DNA from: Oleoguttula mirabilis
Lineage: Eukaryota; Ascomycota; Dothideomycetes; Mycosphaerellales; Teratosphaeriaceae
Direction of reading: 5' to 3'
Assembly: GCA_035135055.1 (NCBI GenBank)
Contig: JAVFHQ010000017.1
Location: 186,001-250,000, forward strand
Length of the DNA stretch: 64,000 nt
The position numbers were made by a program, and so were the translations under genes. Below the pieces are notes generated by a model. It searched no databases. It had not been told where the DNA came from and saw nothing but the letters and a program-made list of their open reading frames with translations. The number at the start of each line of letters is the position of its first letter. Position 1 is the stretch's first letter. This document shows, one piece after another, positions 19,665-32,011 of this stretch.

Positions 19665-21552
19665 ATGGCGCCCTCGATCGTGCACCTGCCCAACGGCCAA
19701 ACCCTCACCGTCACCCCCGTCTTCGGCGGCATCCAGTTCAAGTCCAACGACCTCTCCACCCACCACAACGTCTTCCCGCCCGGCTGGACCATCATCCTGC
19801 ACAGCGAGGACGAGGAGGACGAGCACGTGCCCAAGCCCTCGACCGCAGCCCACACCCACCCCGACCTGGACGCCACGCCGAGACCTGCTGAGCAGCAGAC
19901 CATCCGCCACCATGTCCACCGCTATCGCCGCCCAACCCTGCGCAACGACCACCTGTTTTTCTCCTCCATCTCCAACCCGTCGTCCACCGACTTCCGCCCG
20001 GCGAGCAGTCCGACGCGCCAGATCGCCATGATGCTGTGGGCGACGTTGTGGTGGTACTTCCACCAGCCCACCCCCTCTCCCTACCTCACCACGCCCGCCA
20101 GCGCGCAGACGCCCGAGGAAGGGCGGCCGAAGGGCGAGTGGCGGGTCAATATTAACCGCGAAGGCATCTTCAAGGGGAAGCACACCCTCCCCAAGCTGGA
20201 GCGTATGGGTTTGATTGCATCTGAGGACTCGACGGTGGGGATTGACCCGGACGACGGCGTGCGCAGTACGGGCGAAGGGTGGAGCAAGATGTTCATCTCC
20301 CAGCGCAGCTTCTGGCAATTGGATGCCCGCATCTACCTCTTCGTAAGTGCAAAAGGTAGAATCCATCTCTGAGAAATAAGCTGACGTATACACTCCGGCA
20401 TGGTAGACCCTCCCGCCCGCCCAAGCCACATCGCCCTACCCCTCCGTCAGCCCCGCCGTCAGCCGAGCAGCGAGCCCCAACCGCAACAGCGCAATCCTCG
20501 ACACCGCGCCGGGCGCCATGTCGCACGCCCTCAACCGCACCAGCACCCCGCCAGGCCCCTTCACCTCCGGCTCCCACCTCCCCACCTTCTACCCCCCGCC
20601 CCCCCTCCAATACACCTTCACCAACGGCATCCGCCACCCCATCCGCCCCAAACCCCCGCGCCAGGGCGAGACGATCTACACCCGCTACGTCCCCAGCCTA
20701 GGCCAATGGCTCAGCTTCCGCGTCGCCAGCCTCAGCCCCAGACCCGTGCCCCACCGCGGCCCCACCTCCGTCAGCGAACCCACGGCCCCCTTCGGCCCCA
20801 GCACCCGCGACAGTCTCCGCGCCGGCACGCCCTCGAGCTCCGACTGCTCCATCCTCACCGTCAAAGGCCTGAGCCTCCAACAACAACAAGACCACGGCCA
20901 GCAGCAACAGCAATCGAGCGAGCCACCCGCCCCGGACACCCTCACCCTCACCGACGCCGAACTCCTGCACAAATGGATGAACGACCCGCGCGTCGCGCAC
21001 AGCTGGGGCGAAGCCGGCCCGCTCGCCCACCAGGAGCACTTCCTCCGCCACGCCCTCACGCGCCCGCACTCCTTCCCCGTCATCGGCTGCTTCGACGGCC
21101 AGCCCTTCGGCTTCTTCGAGATCTACTGGGTCCCCGAGGACCGGCTCGCGGCGCACATGGCGGGGGGCGCCGGCGCCGGCGGCGAGGGCGACTGGTGCCG
21201 CGGCCTGCACGTGCTGGTCGGCGAGCAGGCGTTCCGGGGCCCGCAGCGGGTGAAAGTGTGGTTGAGCGCGCTGGTGCATTATTGTTGGCTGGCGGATTCG
21301 CGGACCGGGGTTGTGGTGATGGAGCCGAGGGTGGATAATGAGAAGTGAGTTCGCTTGGGTGGTTTTCCCCGCTGCTGCTGACCGTTGCCCCGTTTTGATT
21401 TGCGTGTGCTGACTTTTGGGTGTGTGGCGAACAGGTTGCGGCGGTACTGCGAGGGCGTGGGGTTTTACAGGGAGCGCGAGGTGGCGTTTGCGCATAAGCA
21501 GAGCAATCTGATGAAGATCCGGCGCGAGGCTTGGGAGCGGCCGGAGCTGTGA
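19665..21552 (+). CDS. Siderophore biosynthesis acyltransferase (SidF/SidL-like, IucB/MbtK fold)
   Basis: Three exons, 19665-20342, 20407-21344 and 21435-21552 (introns 64 and 90 nt, GTAAGT..GGTAG and GTGAGT..AACAG), giving 577 aa. Family members transfer an acyl group (acetyl or anhydromevalonyl) from CoA to N5-hydroxyornithine for hydroxamate siderophores. The N-terminal half has the fungal-specific VTPVFGGIQFKSND and HNVFPPGWTI segments and WQLDARIYLF at the first exon boundary. The C-terminal GNAT-type domain spans about residues 404-577, with LLHKWMNDPRVAHSWGE, FGFFEIYWVPED and GVGFYREREV. Pro-rich and poly-Gln linkers make it longer than typical SidF. No siderophore NRPS or other sid gene lies nearby. 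SidF versus SidL cannot be settled by eye. Confidence 0.85.
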
Positions 21553-23344
21553 TGTGCATGGCATGGCATTGAGAGGGGTTTGGTTGGCTGCTTGCGAGGC
21601 GTTTGCAGAGCGACTGCGCGCCTTGCTTGACTTTGTGGCGTCGCAATCCTCACGCATCAATTCATGCCGGCCATGGGGCTCGGGGCGGACCATGGCTGTC
21701 GGGGAGGTCATTACTCGATGAACACCCTCAAAACCGACATTTGGGGATCCACTCGTCCTCGACATTCGCTGGCTTCGCAACGACGGCATGCACGTCCATG
21801 TGAGGCGACTTCTATAGTTCTCTCGGTCCAGTCGAGAGGCCATCCCGCAGAAGCGCCTTTCTCCGGAAGCGGCCGGACCGCCTGCCACGTACCGCGCTGA
21901 AGACTGGAACCGAAGGGCCAGCTAGAGATGATGTACCTGATCGGGGATGCGAAGGGAGCTTCTGATGAGGGGGGAGAAGTATCCCTGGAGCCTCGGCCAG
22001 CATGCCTCGCGGCTGGCGGCTTCACAGATCGCTCGGGACGCAAGGGCGGACTGCTGGTCTCAGAGTATGCTGATGGGGCATGCGGGCTCGCGAGACAGCA
22101 GAGCACCGATGTCTCCGCTTTCCGCTCGGCCTCGGGGCCCATCCGGGATTTCGTCGCGAACCGTTTCTTGGTCCCAGGCGACAGGCTGGGTCGCTGCAGT
22201 CTGCCGGAGACGAAGGCGGCGGATTTCCGGGCTCGCGCCCAAGCTGCTGAAGGAGAATTTGGCCGACCACGTTCAACGCACACGGTCTAAACGCTTCCAC
22301 ACCGAAATGCAGATGGGACGCCCTGGCGATCTCCATCGGACGGGTCCCTCGAAAATCGTATCGGTACGTTACTACACGGCTTGTACGCCCTCTACGGAGC
22401 GCGGCAACCGCAGTATGCTTTACGACGCACAACGATGAGGTTTGCCCGATCCGGGACGCATCCATGGCTTGTGGTGATAATACGACACCCCTTTCTGCAA
22501 GCCGAGAAGCACCAGAGGAGACTCCACTTTTCGGCGAGAGGAAAGGCGATCTGCACGTCCCAGACCCGAGCGTTGCGCCGAGGCAGGCACCAGAGCACGG
22601 CACTTCGTACGTAGGTCTTTTGATGGATACAGCAAAGACGAGCTTCGAATTGAAGACTTCATTGCGGCGATTTTCCGTATACCAAGCGAGAGCTTCGACA
22701 ACTTACGCCACCCGTCTCCATCAAGACTTCCCGCCGTCGCCTAATGGCGGCAAGCCCTACTCGATGTTCCGGAGCGCCGTCCAGCAGCCAGCCGACCCTC
22801 CAGAAAAGGAAATCGACACCCAAAGATGTGGCAGGGAGAACAGCGTTGGGCTTGTCCCCGGTCGCTCACCCATTCACACTACGGGCACTGGGATGTCAAG
22901 ATCGTAGGCAGCGTTGGGGTGGAAGGGGGTAACACAAGGGTCATGGATGAGTCATGTGTGGAGTCATGTAGGCGTTTGCTGGTGGCGGTGTCTCGAAGCG
23001 GGCGTTTGTTTCTGGCTTGTCCACGGTACATTCACCGGATTATCCGCCGCTAGTCGTGCACGGACCCACTTGACCGTTTCTTCTTCCGTACTTCGTTTTT
23101 GCTCGAGTGGCCTTTCTGTCAGCTTCTGTTTTGCATCCACCAGTAGTTTCCAGCCCAGACTTTGTCGTTGCCGGGGCACGAGAGAAGCACAGAGTCACCA
23201 TAACGAGCACTTATCGGGCCCACATAAGTACAAGCTGCCCCGCCGCTCCTGCCGTGCTCTCTCAACTGCACCAGTCCGGAGATCAGGGAACAAGAAGGAC
23301 GCGAGACAGTCATCGCGATCGATTGTGCTCGAGAAGTTACAGTT
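21553..23344. other. Intergenic region, no gene recognised
   Basis: 1.8 kb between two plus-strand genes. Several overlapping open frames (for example around 21711-22283 on the minus strand) exist, but none gives a recognisable or convincingly protein-like product. It must contain the promoter of the E2/F-box gene near its right end. Confidence 0.5.
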
Positions 23345-25447
23345 ATGGCGCAGAATACGACCCAAGCACTGCTCGACCAGCGCCTGCTCAGCGACATCGC
23401 AGAAATCCAGCACAACCCGTATCCCGGCATCGAGCTGCACTTTGAGGACCGCGACGCCCTCCAGCGAGCCTGTCTGGTCCTGACACCACAAGGAGATGAC
23501 CACCGGCCGCTACACCTGACCATCCACTTTCACGACGACTACCCGCTCTCCGCCCCCGTGGTGACGATCCAGAGCAAGGTGATCCACCCCAACATCTTCG
23601 ACGACTACATCTGCGCGTCGATCCTCAACACGAAGGAGGGGTACACGCCGGCGTACACGCTCCAGGGCATCTGCATCCAGCTCCTCTCGTTCTTCGGCAG
23701 CGACAAGATCGAGCAGGAGCATGGCGGGGGTGTTGTCGATCGCGCGGAGTACCGGCGGCTGCTGCAAGGGATCTACGCAGATATGAGACGGCCTGCTCCG
23801 ACGGGTGGCTATCGTTGTACGAGATGCGGCTTCGGTAGCACAGCAGCGACTGGGCTTGTCGGAGATGATACGGCGATGCGAGATGCTATACCTGCTGCGA
23901 ATGCCAACGTCCCAGCTAAGAGCAGCTATACTATTGGCAGTACTAGCAAGGTTGGAGGTGGAGTTGGAGGTGAGGTTGAAGGTGGAGCTACAGCCTCACC
24001 AGACCGACCACTAGCGGGACAGAAGACTCATCTGATCGACCTGCCGAACGACGTGCTCCTGGTCATATGTGAGCACCTTAACGACGAAGGTCTCTCACTC
24101 GCATCAAGAGCCTGGAACGGCTTTGGCAGGCTGATTCACACCCACAACGTCGTCACAATCCGCGAGATGTGCTGCTTCACGCTGAAGAAAGGCTTCAAGC
24201 AAGCGAACTTGGGCGTCGGCATCCACGTCGATAAGCGCAGCATCCACTCGGAGTTCGACCTCCTGTCGCAGGAAGCCTATTCGGCCCTAGGCGTGCGTCG
24301 CTCGGTCCAAGGCTTGCCGTTCGAGCACTGGCTGCCACTCCCGCTGTCCGAGAACCACTGGAAGCGCGTGAGAGGCATGGCAGACGAGGCACTCACCAGC
24401 ATCGGCAGATCAGCTTCGGTGCAGGGCCCGGTCGTCAACGTTCTGTACGCCTTCATGAACGACGTGGTAGTCAAGCTCTCGCAGGCGGCGTCCGAAGCAG
24501 AAGAAGCTGGAGGTCGTCAGAGTGGCCGTTTCGGGCTTTACGGCGCTGAGCTGAAGAGTACTCTGACCCACGCCTCCGAGAAGGCAGTCGAGAGCTATTG
24601 GCAGCTCTACCATCTACTGCTCTGCGTTGTTGCCGACCGCCCCAGCATTGCAGACGACGCCAACGCTTGGATCGCCCGCTTTATGAGTGGTGAGCGCGAC
24701 AAACGTGCTTGTCCGAACCTCGGCCATCTGTTGGTTGCTTTGCTAATTAGCAAAACTAGCGAAACCTCACTTGGAGCTGCAGAGGGTGGGTTGCAGGCGG
24801 AGGAGCTTACTAAAGCTCTGATCAAAGAGGCTGTTACGCGCAATGTGGTGTGGATGCTAGACGGTCGTGGCGCCGGCATGGCTGAACTCAGCTATATGGA
24901 GCCATCAGCAATCAGCGACTACCGCCTCCAGAAGACCTTCGAGGCGAGCAAGACATCGTATCGCCTCCTGATGTTCCTGAACCTCATGCGCCGCACCGTC
25001 ACCGGCAACTCAGCCTCCGACACCACCTCACCAAAGACGCTCACAGAGCTAAGAGACGAGCTCTTTACCCGCCACGGTATGCCACCCAACGGCGCGGCTG
25101 CCAAGCTAGCCGCCTCCATCCGCCAGATCCAGAAGGTCAACTCCTTCCCGGAATTTCTGCAAGCGATGAACGTCCGCACCATACCCACCAAGTCGGAGTT
25201 CACGGAGTTCTTGCGACGTGCGGTCCGCGAGAGCGTCGACAAAGGCTACTCCAAGTGGGCGCTGACGCAAGAGGAGGCCTTGGCGCTTAGGCTGCAGCGC
25301 GAGCGGACGGTTGAGGTGGTGGATGGCATGCAGGCAGCGCATCACGTCAGCAGCAGAGGCTACAGCACGTTCTTCCCCGCAGAGCAGAGGAGGGATGGTG
25401 GGGCTGGGCGTGGGCGTGGGCGTGGGCGCGGGCGCGGGCGGCGCTGA
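23345..25447 (+). CDS. E2 ubiquitin-conjugating (UBC) domain fused to an F-box domain
   Basis: Single exon, 700 aa. Residues 5-150 form a UBC fold: HPN at 81-83 followed by the candidate catalytic Cys90 in DDYICASIL and a downstream TLQGICIQLLSFF helix. A CxxC (CTRC, 158-161) follows, then a Gly/Val-rich linker. Residues 229-268 read as an F-box (LIDLPNDVLLVICEHLNDEG..SLASRAWNGFGRLIH), the Skp1-binding module of SCF E3 ligases. The remaining 430 residues are a predominantly helical region of unknown type, ending in an RGRGRG tract encoded by GTGGGC-like hexamers. Having an E2 core and an E3 substrate-receptor module in one chain suggests a self-contained ubiquitin-transfer factor; that role is inference. 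The E2 core is compact and its acidic loop short, so activity should be checked. Confidence 0.82.
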   Translation: MAQNTTQALLDQRLLSDIAEIQHNPYPGIELHFEDRDALQRACLVLTPQGDDHRPLHLTIHFHDDYPLSAPVVTIQSKVIHPNIFDDYICASILNTKEGYTPAYTLQGICIQLLSFFGSDKIEQEHGGGVVDRAEYRRLLQGIYADMRRPAPTGGYRCTRCGFGSTAATGLVGDDTAMRDAIPAANANVPAKSSYTIGSTSKVGGGVGGEVEGGATASPDRPLAGQKTHLIDLPNDVLLVICEHLNDEGLSLASRAWNGFGRLIHTHNVVTIREMCCFTLKKGFKQANLGVGIHVDKRSIHSEFDLLSQEAYSALGVRRSVQGLPFEHWLPLPLSENHWKRVRGMADEALTSIGRSASVQGPVVNVLYAFMNDVVVKLSQAASEAEEAGGRQSGRFGLYGAELKSTLTHASEKAVESYWQLYHLLLCVVADRPSIADDANAWIARFMSGERDKRACPNLGHLLVALLISKTSETSLGAAEGGLQAEELTKALIKEAVTRNVVWMLDGRGAGMAELSYMEPSAISDYRLQKTFEASKTSYRLLMFLNLMRRTVTGNSASDTTSPKTLTELRDELFTRHGMPPNGAAAKLAASIRQIQKVNSFPEFLQAMNVRTIPTKSEFTEFLRRAVRESVDKGYSKWALTQEEALALRLQRERTVEVVDGMQAAHHVSSRGYSTFFPAEQRRDGGAGRGRGRGRGRGRR

Positions 25448-28400
25448 TCTAGCATGTGAGGTGGATGTTGGTAGGCTTAGTAGCTGATGGCGTGGCAAAC
25501 TCGCACGACGGGAGTCGCACCACGGTGAGGGATAGCATCGAGGCTAGTGGGCAGTGAGAAGGTAAGAAGGATAGAGGTCTGCAACTGGTGGAGACCAGGA
25601 AGCGCCGCATCTGTGGTCTGTACCACAGGCAAAGGTGGCATCCGAACTGTGAGGAACACAATCCTCACTGAAGCGTTCGTCCAATTGTCCGACTCATCGC
25701 CATCGATCTGACCCAACGTGTTCGATGTGTTGTCTATGATACACTGTGCTCGTCTAGTTGCCTGCCTGACGTCTTCTGATGCATGGGAAGCGTCGGTAAA
25801 CTCCCATCCCCAGCTTTGTGCTATGGGACAGTGTGAGGGCACCAAGCTCTGCGACAATGGTCGGCCGCGGCAAGGTCTGCGCATAGGCTCGCGTGTATTC
25901 AAGATGGCGCTGCCCACACATGTTGAGAGTCCAGGCGCCGGAACCCGCACTGTTACTCTTGTACTCTCGTTATCTTCGGTCCGGGACGCGCTCTTCGGAG
26001 GAACTTCTTGGTGCAATGCCTGATGGCCGAGCGCTACGGACGCCGATCCAGAGGTATTCAATGACGCTCGATAGTGATGACGACCTTGGGACGTGTTGTA
26101 CCACGGTCACTGTCCTGGCAAACGGCCGTCCATTCTCCAACTGGCAACCAGGCCAAAGCAGTCCGCTGAGGGAACAGGCCAGGCGCATGCTTGTTCAAAA
26201 CAAGCACCTGGCTTCGCAGTAGTTGCAAGGGATCTCACATACAATCCAATGATGGACTGCGGCCGTGCTTGTGCCTCGGTCTGAAACGATGTCGCGGGAC
26301 GGTTGCGAGAAGATGCTGGTACCCGATCGCCACAGATCTCATGCTAGCAGCCGTTAGTCTGCGATTCGTGGCGACATGACTTCAGGTCGCATGAATCTCT
26401 CACTCGCTCATCGATGTAGTACGGTTCTGTTTCAGGCCGGTGCTGTCCCGTCACCTCGTGTGGGTTTCTCCGTCACCACCGCTCAATCGCAGCACAGAGA
26501 CGTGGTCACTTCGAGCAGCTCGCGTCGCTGGAGTCGCGCTCGCCCTGCTTATTCTGCTTCTCGGCGTCCGGTCGCCTTACCGCTGGTAGTGCATACTTTG
26601 CTGATGATACTCTGCAGTCTCCTGTATCACAGAAGCAGCGTCAGAGATGGTGCTTCTCGAATCAAAGATTGCTGTGCAACTTACCACACTTCTCGTGAAG
26701 CCGGTACTCGATGGCTACGACATTGGCTGGGCAGCGCTTGTGCGTCTCTTGATACTTGACGCCTGTCTAAGTCAGCTGTCGTTCTGGTCATTCGTGATGG
26801 CAAGACTTACACCAGGCGCGCACGGTAAATCGCAAATGCCCGCATGCATATTCTACCTGGGTATAATCTGAGACAGGACGTTAGAACCGATCTAAAGCCG
26901 ATCTAATGTCTCAGATATCGGATATATTGATATTCTTCGATTTGCTTACCACACATCCTGACCAAGTTGCGTCGAAAGCACCGGTAGAAGCAGACAGTGG
27001 TGAACCGTGGTCTTTGTTGCAAGCCTTCGGCATGTGTAGGTGTTCCGTGCTTGTGACCAACGAGATTGGATCTGGTGGGTTTCTTCTTCTGTGATTTGGG
27101 GACAAGAGGCCGAAGAACGATCGATCGGTGAGCTGGCTGTCGAGTAATGGAGCCTTCGGGGTCGGGCTTTATCGCGTTCGCATCAAGCTCGAGAGAGCAA
27201 ACAACACAGATGTTTGCCGACAGCTCGTCGGGCTTCTAAAGTGGACTGACACGGCTCGGGTCGACTGCTGTCGGTAGATGGAAGGATCCCGGATGACCCG
27301 GTGGTCAACCAGAGGCCTGACTTCCAGCTTCTTGTTACGCATGGTGCGTCCGAGGCTGCGAAATAGTACTACCGGCAACGAGCACTTCAGGTGGGGTAGT
27401 GTATTGATGACAATGTAAGATTGCTCTAGGCCGCGTGATAGAGCACGCTCGACGAATGATCAGCAAGGGCGGCGGCGCGAGCTTGCCATTCGTCGGCGAG
27501 TATACTGGCGCTGTATCTGCTTGAGGAGTAGAGTGTAATCCTCCGAACCCTTCCGCTTCGTCGACTCTCGGTGGTCCATGGCTCTGAGGAACGGCAGATA
27601 GGTGGGGAAGCACACAGAGGAGCCCTTGTGACTGTTCACGTCTCAAACCTGACCGTCAGCAATTATCGGTGTATCATTGTGGAGGGTTGCACTGTCCACT
27701 TCTGGGCTAATACGCAACGATGGCTCCACGGCTGTAGACCGGTATAATAAGCCGGTAGGATACCACTGCCGGTGTGGCGGGTTCCAAGAACAGGGCGGTG
27801 GAAGATGAGGGCGAATCATGAGCGTTGGCGAGAGCCCAGAGGCGTTCTTAGTTGCAACTCTGGCTTGATCCGCATGCCCATGCTCTCGCTTGGACCACCT
27901 GGTCCAACGTCGATCTGGTGCAGACGCCGCAGAGCGTCGAAGCGAGACAAACTGCCCTGGGATAGGCATCATGGCATGACGCTGGAAACTCCAGGATGAA
28001 GTGACAGCCAACAAAGTTCCCGGATCGAAACGAGGGCTGGCTCGCCGCTCGACCGTCGACTACGTTGCTGTCCCCAGTCGGTAGCTTCCAGCATTACGAA
28101 CGTCCCTTCCAAGACTCCGGCTGCCATCCGTTCGCACGGGCGGAACTTAATGCTTTCTACAGACTGCTCATGCTCGTGCTGACACCTAGGCCAACGCGAG
28201 TGGTGAGGTTTAACTGTACATTGATCGAGTTTGTTCCGGCGTCGACCTTCCTGTGAGCGATGTCACTGGAGCTCTCTCTCACATCCATCGTTCTCCACTC
28301 TGATCGGCATGTGAGCCAGAGGTTGAGGTAGCAACGTACTATACGTACTGGACATCGCCACGAACACTCTGCCGCCAGCTCAATCTATGGTCTCAAGCTT

Positions 28401-29086
28401 CTTCGCGTCGCTACCAGCTGAGCGGCACACCAGGGCTCGTTTGCTCTGCGGGCAGGTACACTCCTCTACCGACAACGCAGACCTGTGGTCCCGCCAGGAC
28501 AGCCCCGATCAGCGCTCGGGATCGACGATGAAAGAGGTGGATTAGAGTGGCCTGACAAGCAATCCTACGAAGAGCGGAACCTGCTCTGCCCGAAACCTGG
28601 AGGAGTAGACGTGCGCTGGCGACCCAGCCATGCGGCCCAGCACTGACAGCCTACATGTACAGGTACCTCTGTATCTTCGTCATCATAAGCCAATGCGGGC
28701 GTGCCAAGTCACACGCGCGTGGGCTAACGGTGGGCACCGCACCGCACCGTAGACCACGTTGTACCTGCATTAGCGGGCATCCCCAGCTATGTATTGATGT
28801 TGGTCGGCATCGAAGATCAGCCCTTCCGCGCAACAAAAGGCCATGTTGTCGTAGGACCACCACCACACCTTCGCCACACCGCGCGGAGCTTGGCTATTGG
28901 TGCTTCAACAGCCGCCGTACCCTCTTCAGCATCGGTCGAATTCCAAATCTATATATATCTATATACCATAATCAATCACTTCTTCATTGAATCCTAGGCA
29001 ACGCTCAGAGTGTATCACAATCACGTACCACAACCGACCTGGACAACTCCACCAAACTAACCAATGCACGTCCCGCAGCTGTCGAG
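25448..29086. other. 3.6-kb stretch without a recognisable gene
   Basis: Between the E2/F-box gene (+) and glycerol kinase (-). Many short frames are open on both strands, the longest 194 codons (25477-26061, minus), but none shows a signal peptide, family motif or consistent composition. No inverted-repeat ends, tandem array or transposase remnant was seen. A short AT-rich tract (TATATATATC-like) lies near 28945-28970. It may hold a non-coding transcript, a decayed gene or an intron-rich gene invisible by eye. Confidence 0.5.
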
Positions 29087-30967
29087 CTAGAAATCACCGC
29101 TGTTCTCCTCGGGATCAAGCCAGCCTTTGCACATCTGCACGGCCCTGTGAACGAACGGTTAGCACCCGCTCATCACTCCCAATACACCCACAATGCTCGC
29201 AACTCACCTAGTCCACTTTTTGAACATCTTTGCCGACTCCTCAGGCGTGATATCCGGCTCAAACATCTTGCGGTCCTTCTGATTGATCGCCTTTAGCTCG
29301 TCAAACTCCTTCCAAATACCCACCGCGAAGCCCGCCGCGATCGCCGCACCCAGCGCCGTAGTCTCCCGCATAGCCGGCCGATCGACCGGGATCCCGATGA
29401 TGTTGGCCTGGGTTTGCATGCACAGATTGCTGTTGCTCATACCGCCGTCGACAGCGAGGCCGGAGAGCTTGTGGCCGGAATCCTTCTCCATGGCGTCCAG
29501 GATGGCTTTGGTCTGGAAGCACACGGCTTCGAGCGTCGCTCGCGCGATGTGGCCTCGTTGGGTGTGTTGGGTGATGCCGAAGATGGTGCCCTTGGCATCG
29601 TCGATCCAGTAAGGCGCGAAGAGGCCGGAGAAAGCGGTGACGAAGACGCAGCCGCCGTTGTCGTCGACAGTCGCCGCGAGCTCGGAGATCTTGTGAGAGT
29701 GGGTGATGAAGCCCATGTTGTTCATCATGACTGTATCATTCGTATGTCAGCATCGTTCCTACAAAAACCCGAAAAGTATACATGAGCGGAGCTTCTTACA
29801 CTTGACACCTGAGCCAGCCACAGCAACGGAACCTTCCAAGGCGTAAACTGGTTTTCGATGCCCGCCAAAGTCGTAGGCAATCGTTGCAAGCAGACCGTGG
29901 GTGGACACGACCGGCTTCTCACCGACATTGTAGAGCAGGAAACAGCCAGTCCCGTACGTGTTTTTGGCCGTGCCAGGACTGAAGCCTTGCTGTCCAACGA
30001 GCGCAGCAGACTGATCACCCAAACATCCGGCGATCTTCATCCCCTGCAGCGCTCCATCTGCCATCTTGCCATACGCCTCAGCATCCGACGAGGGCACAAT
30101 CCGCGGAAGATGCAACTTCGACCGATCCAGACCGAAGAACTCGAGCAGCTTGTCATCGTACTTGACCGTGTGCAGGTTCATGAACATGGTTCGGCTGGCA
30201 TTGGTGCTGTCCGTGACGAAGTACCGCCGGTCCTTGCCGTTGAGATTGTAAAGTAACCACGCGTCCACGGTGCCGAAGGCGAGCCTGCCGGCATCGTACG
30301 CCTCCTTGACCTTGTCGACGTGCTGTAGAAGCCACATGAGCTTCACGGAGGACGGATATGTCGACAGTGGCAAGCCGGTCATATGAGTAAGGTCCAGCCC
30401 CATCGCCTTCTCCTTCTCCTTCAGATCGCGCACCATACCCTTCGTCCTCGTATCCGGCCACGCGATCGCATTGTGCAGAGCTTCGCCCGTCTCGACGTCC
30501 CAAACCAGTGTCGTCTCCCTCTGGTTCGTGATACCAACAGCTCGGATGTCCTCCACATTGTGTCCCATGTCCTGGAACGTCGCCGTAGCCTTCGCGACAC
30601 ATGTCTTCACGCTCTCAATCAGCTCTTGCGGGTCATGCTCATGCCATCCCGACACGGGGTAGTGCTGCTTGAACTCATGCTGATGGCTCGCAACCGGCTG
30701 TCCCGTCCCGTCGAAGATGATGAAGCGTGTGCTTGTGGTGCCCTGATCTATACTGCCGATGAAGAACTTCGAGAGCACGTTCTCTTTGCTGGAGGTGAAG
30801 CGCGGCATGCCCGGCCGTTGTGCCTTGTCGTGAGGCTGAGGTACGTGGCCATTGGGCTGCTGCTCCACCTGCTCCTCGGCGTGAAGGGTGGATGAACCGG
30901 CTTCCTTCGTGACCCTGGCCACATCGTCGGCCGGCGCGGTGGGCAGTGGCTGCGACTCGTCGCTCAT
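29087..30967 (-). CDS. GUT1: Glycerol kinase
   Basis: Three exons read right to left: 30967-29800, 29730-29208 and 29144-29087 (introns 69 and 63 nt, GTAAGA..TACAG and GTGAGT..CACAG), joined to 582 aa. It phosphorylates glycerol with ATP to glycerol 3-phosphate, the entry step of glycerol catabolism. The FGGY-kinase phosphate loop is DQGTTSTRF at residues 74-82; NQRETTLVWD, GLPLSTYPSSVKLMWLL and the second-domain YGTGCFLLYN and LAVDGGMSNS motifs are all present. The last exon supplies the expected C-terminal helix with a KGW motif; without it the protein would stop at KKWTR. The first 65 or so residues are a non-conserved Glu/Gln/Pro-rich extension. Stress or carbon regulation is likely but no site is assigned. 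Confidence 0.96.
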
Positions 30968-32011
30968 GGTGCGGCTGTTGGACTCTCTGGAGTATCAAAA
31001 GCTGTCGGTAGCTGTAGATGTGTACCCAATGGTATTCTTCCGCGTGGTCTGAGCTACTTCCGGAGTCGGTGGGTGTCTGGTTACGGCGATCAGATATAGG
31101 TAGTGTATGGCGGCGACGGCGGAATTATTGACGGTTGAGATGGTGGGATTGGGTAGCAATGCAAAAGGAGACAGGAACTAGATACTCCCTTGGAGTGATG
31201 TGCGAAAGGCACACACCCATCCGCCTATCGCCGATCTATAACAGCACAGTGGAACCGTCCATTGCGCCCGCGTGACGTTCGTCTTCTGTCACCTGTGTTT
31301 GAGGGAGTTCTTCGGTATACATGAACGAGGCCCCCACCGCCGTCCTAAGCCCCACAGTACTCTATTTCAGCCGCATGTGGAGTGCAGCGATTGCACCGAT
31401 TGCTCCCGGGTGACTCTAGAAGCTTATCCCTTCCCGGGCTCCAGTCCGTAACACTCACTTGGGAAGCCGCAGCCATACCCATCAAACCCGGTCTCGGTGG
31501 TGATGTGGTATAGGATGTCCATTCTCCATCACGCAGTTGGTGCAGTGACGAGGACGGGAGCGCCCGCCCGCTTCGCTCTTCCGGTGGACCACAACCCGAA
31601 CTCCACTAGTCTCCACGTCCATCACTGACTCTCCATCGGCCAGAGGTCCAGAGGACTCAGGAGGCCTTCGCTCACGATAACGAGGCCCAACCGAAAGATC
31701 TTCCGCATGCACCGCGTGCATCGCAGCCCGTCGTACGAGCTACAGGCTCAGCGAACTGCGCGCGGGCAAAAGGCTTTTGACGTGCTTTCACGAGCTATAC
31801 GATACTCTACTTGAATTTACCACACCTCGTCCGCCGGCTCCTTCGATTCCGGCGCGCGTTCATGCGAGTTCCAAGGAAGAGTGGTGCGCGCTGGACTTGA
31901 CGGAGCCTATCTGTCAGGATGTAGCATTCGTCCAGCCTCTGCCCTGCCAGTACGCATCGATGATCATCGAAACCGAATAGTCCAAGCGACTTTGTCACAA
32001 GTTCGCTGCAC
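30968..32011. other. Intergenic region upstream of glycerol kinase
   Basis: About 1 kb between two minus-strand genes. It holds the glycerol kinase promoter on the left and the HET gene 3' flank on the right. No gene or repeat recognised. Confidence 0.5.

Noticed and set aside
21711..22283. 190-codon minus-strand frame between the siderophore gene and the E2/F-box gene
   Set aside because: Arg/Ser/Pro-rich, matched by equally long frames on the other strand; no family features.
25477..26061. 194-codon minus-strand frame in the 3.6-kb gap
   Set aside because: No signal, motif or domain; composition and neighbouring overlapping frames suggest chance in GC-rich DNA.
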